Shown: positions 62,515-64,000 of the stretch, one piece after another
Position numbering within the stretch: position 1 is the first letter of the stretch
Layout of the letters: each line of letters begins with the position of its first letter
Origin: Pseudomonas sp. FP453
GTDB lineage: Bacteria; Pseudomonadota; Gammaproteobacteria; Pseudomonadales; Pseudomonadaceae
Assembly (NCBI RefSeq): GCF_030687495.1
Contig: NZ_CP117435.1
Span: forward strand, 496,001-560,000
Length of the DNA stretch: 64,000 bases
Direction of reading: 5' to 3'
The notes under the pieces: model-generated
Databases searched by the model: none
Told to the model about the DNA's origin: nothing
The model's input: the letters and a program-made list of their open reading frames with translations, nothing else
Program-made: the position numbers and the translations under genes

Positions 62515-64000
62515 GTGGCATTGACGATTCTTGGCCTGTCCGGCGCCCTTAGCCATGATCCTTCCGCAGCCTTGTATATCGACGGCAAGCTGATCGCGGC
62601 CGCCGAAGAAGAGCGCTTCGTACGCGACAAACATGCAAAGAACCGCATGCCCTACGAATCGGCGAAGTTCTGCCTGGAACAAGCCGGCATCAAACCTTCC
62701 GACGTTGACGTAGTGGCGATCCCGTTCGCCCCGATCAGCCTGTTCGGCGAGGCGCGCTGGCACTACGCCAAGCGTTACTGGTACGCCCCGGACCGCGCCC
62801 TTGACGCGATCCTGATGGGCAACCGGCGCTACAAGCGCTATCGCAACAAGATCGTCTGGTGCCTGGAGCAACTGGGCTTCGATCCGAAGAAAATCAAGAT
62901 CGAACCGGTCGAACACCACCTGGCCCACGCTTCCAGCGCCTACCACTGCTCCGGCTTCCAGGAGAAAACCGCGATCCTCGGCATCGACGGTAAAGGTGAG
63001 TACGCCACCACGTTCTTCGGCTACGGCGAGAACGGCAAGATCCACAAGATCAAGGAATTCTACGATCCAGACTCCCTCGGCGGCCTGTACGGCGCAATCA
63101 CCGAGTTCCTCGGTTTCGAGATGCTCGACGGTGAGTTCAAGGTCATGGGCATGGCGCCGTACGGCGACGCCAGCAAATACGATTTCTCGCGCCTGGCCTC
63201 TTTTGAGAACGGCGAGTTGGTGATCAACACCGACTACGCCAACGTCATCGGCCTGCGTCGCTACAAAGAGAAGGGCAAAGGCTTCTACTTCTCGCCAAAA
63301 CTGATCGAGTGGCTGGGTCCCAAGCGCGAAGGCGACATCGCCGACGAGCCGTACATCCACTACGCCGCCAGCATGCAAGCGCTGTTCGAGAAGCTGGCCT
63401 TGCAGATGATCGACCACTACCTGGGCGACATCCTCAAGGACACCGGCAAGCTGGCCTTCGCCGGCGGTTGCGCGCTGAACGTGAAGCTGAACCAGAAGAT
63501 CATTGCCCGCGACGACGTGAAAGAGCTGTTTGTGCAGCCGGCGTCCGGCGATGCCGGTACTGCGGTGGGTGCAGCGGCCTACGTGTCCCACGCCCGTGGT
63601 GTACCGGTGGAGAAGATGGAACACGTCTACCTCGGCCCGTCCTACAGCAACGAAGAAGTGATTGCCGCGTGTGCCAAGCACGAGAGCAAGCCGGTCTGGC
63701 GCAAGATCGAGAACATGCCTAAGCGCATCGCCAAGATCATGGTCGACGGCAACCCGGTGGCCTGGTTCCAGGGCCGCATGGAGTTTGGCCCGCGTGCCTT
63801 GGGCGGTCGTTCGATCATCGGTTGCCCTAGTGCCACCGGCGTGGCTGACCGTATCAACCACCAGATCAAGTTCCGCGAGCGCTGGAGGCCTTTCTGCCCG
63901 TCGATGCTCGACACCGTGGCCCCGCAGATGATCAAGGTCGATCACCCGGCGCCGTTCATGACCTTCACCTTTGAAGTGTCGGAAGAGTGGAAGACCCGCG
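62515..64000 (+). CDS. LPS-core carbamoyltransferase (NodU/CmcH family), 3' end beyond window
   Basis: About 495 residues are visible from GTG 62515 (GAGG nine bases upstream), running in frame off the right edge. Family marks are the N-terminal ILGLSGALSHDPSAALYIDG, the metal-binding VEHHLAHASSAYH (His134, His135, His138), FKVMGMAPYGD, FAGGCALNVKLNQ and the C-terminal EFGPRALGGRSIIG. It transfers carbamoyl from carbamoyl phosphate, probably to a core heptose as in P. aeruginosa, where the homologous gene follows the kinase series directly. Confidence 0.92.
   Translation, partial: MALTILGLSGALSHDPSAALYIDGKLIAAAEEERFVRDKHAKNRMPYESAKFCLEQAGIKPSDVDVVAIPFAPISLFGEARWHYAKRYWYAPDRALDAILMGNRRYKRYRNKIVWCLEQLGFDPKKIKIEPVEHHLAHASSAYHCSGFQEKTAILGIDGKGEYATTFFGYGENGKIHKIKEFYDPDSLGGLYGAITEFLGFEMLDGEFKVMGMAPYGDASKYDFSRLASFENGELVINTDYANVIGLRRYKEKGKGFYFSPKLIEWLGPKREGDIADEPYIHYAASMQALFEKLALQMIDHYLGDILKDTGKLAFAGGCALNVKLNQKIIARDDVKELFVQPASGDAGTAVGAAAYVSHARGVPVEKMEHVYLGPSYSNEEVIAACAKHESKPVWRKIENMPKRIAKIMVDGNPVAWFQGRMEFGPRALGGRSIIGCPSATGVADRINHQIKFRERWRPFCPSMLDTVAPQMIKVDHPAPFMTFTFEVSEEWKTR

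Overview
The window looks like chromosomal DNA of a Pseudomonas of the fluorescens group. The evidence is high GC with strong GC3 bias, glnE-waaF-waaC-waaG-waaP synteny, put and aceEF loci of pseudomonad type, and many REP palindromes of the GTGGGAGC..GCGAT family. No tRNA, rRNA, CRISPR array, insertion sequence or prophage was recognised. Both window edges cut genes.

Layout. (1) Positions 1-14266, all on the minus strand, hold sixteen tightly overlapping genes that form most of an aryl polyene (xanthomonadin/flexirubin-like) biosynthesis and export cluster: ketosynthase (cut by the left edge), DUF3261 lipoprotein, methyltransferase, FAD-dependent halogenase-like enzyme, MMPL exporter, LolA-like carrier, thioesterase, aromatic amino acid ammonia-lyase, LpxL-type acyltransferase, family 2 glycosyltransferase, AMP-ligase fused to a hot-dog dehydratase, COG4648 membrane protein, two acyl carrier proteins, a lysophospholipid-type acyltransferase and a ketosynthase-like chain-length factor. 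(2) 14616-18997 is an accessory patch: an orphan ParA ATPase, a small DUF6124-like gene behind a structured leader and bracketed by two near-identical REPINs, trxC, a higBA toxin-antitoxin pair with its operators, and selO. (3) 19046-28630 carries mscK, a K+/H+ antiporter, a chemoreceptor, a divergent zapB/zapA-like pair and an acyl-CoA dehydrogenase. (4) 28859-34757 is the divergent putA/putP proline locus with five copies of a PutA-type operator word. (5) 34840-43980 has a DUF2165 membrane protein, an orphan vgrG plus DUF4123 chaperone with no effector behind them, metY, rlmJ, msrA and a c-di-GMP protein with a degenerate GGDEF. (6) 44299-51919 has aceEF and, divergently, glnE. (7) 52153-64000 is the LPS core operon: waaF, waaC, waaG, waaP and three further LPS-kinase-like genes. 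A DUF3800 gene and a convergent TonB receptor then interrupt it before a carbamoyltransferase cut by the right edge.

How the parts work together. The aryl polyene genes would make an aromatic starter (lyase plus ligase), extend it on dedicated carrier proteins, decorate it (methylation, perhaps halogenation), attach it to a lipid and move it to the outer membrane (MMPL, LolA-like and lipoprotein components). The LPS genes build and phosphorylate the heptose core, with carbamoylation at the end. PutA both degrades proline and, by family precedent, represses its own locus through the GGTGCAAC sites.

Most notable observations: a REPIN translated in frame as the N-terminus of the LolA-like protein; a leader with three mutually complementary arms before the DUF6124-like gene; twin FadR/GntR-type palindromes before aceE; a vgrG-chaperone pair lacking its effector; an LPS kinase paralogue with Cys in place of the catalytic Asp; and a low-GC DUF3800 gene placed inside the LPS core locus.
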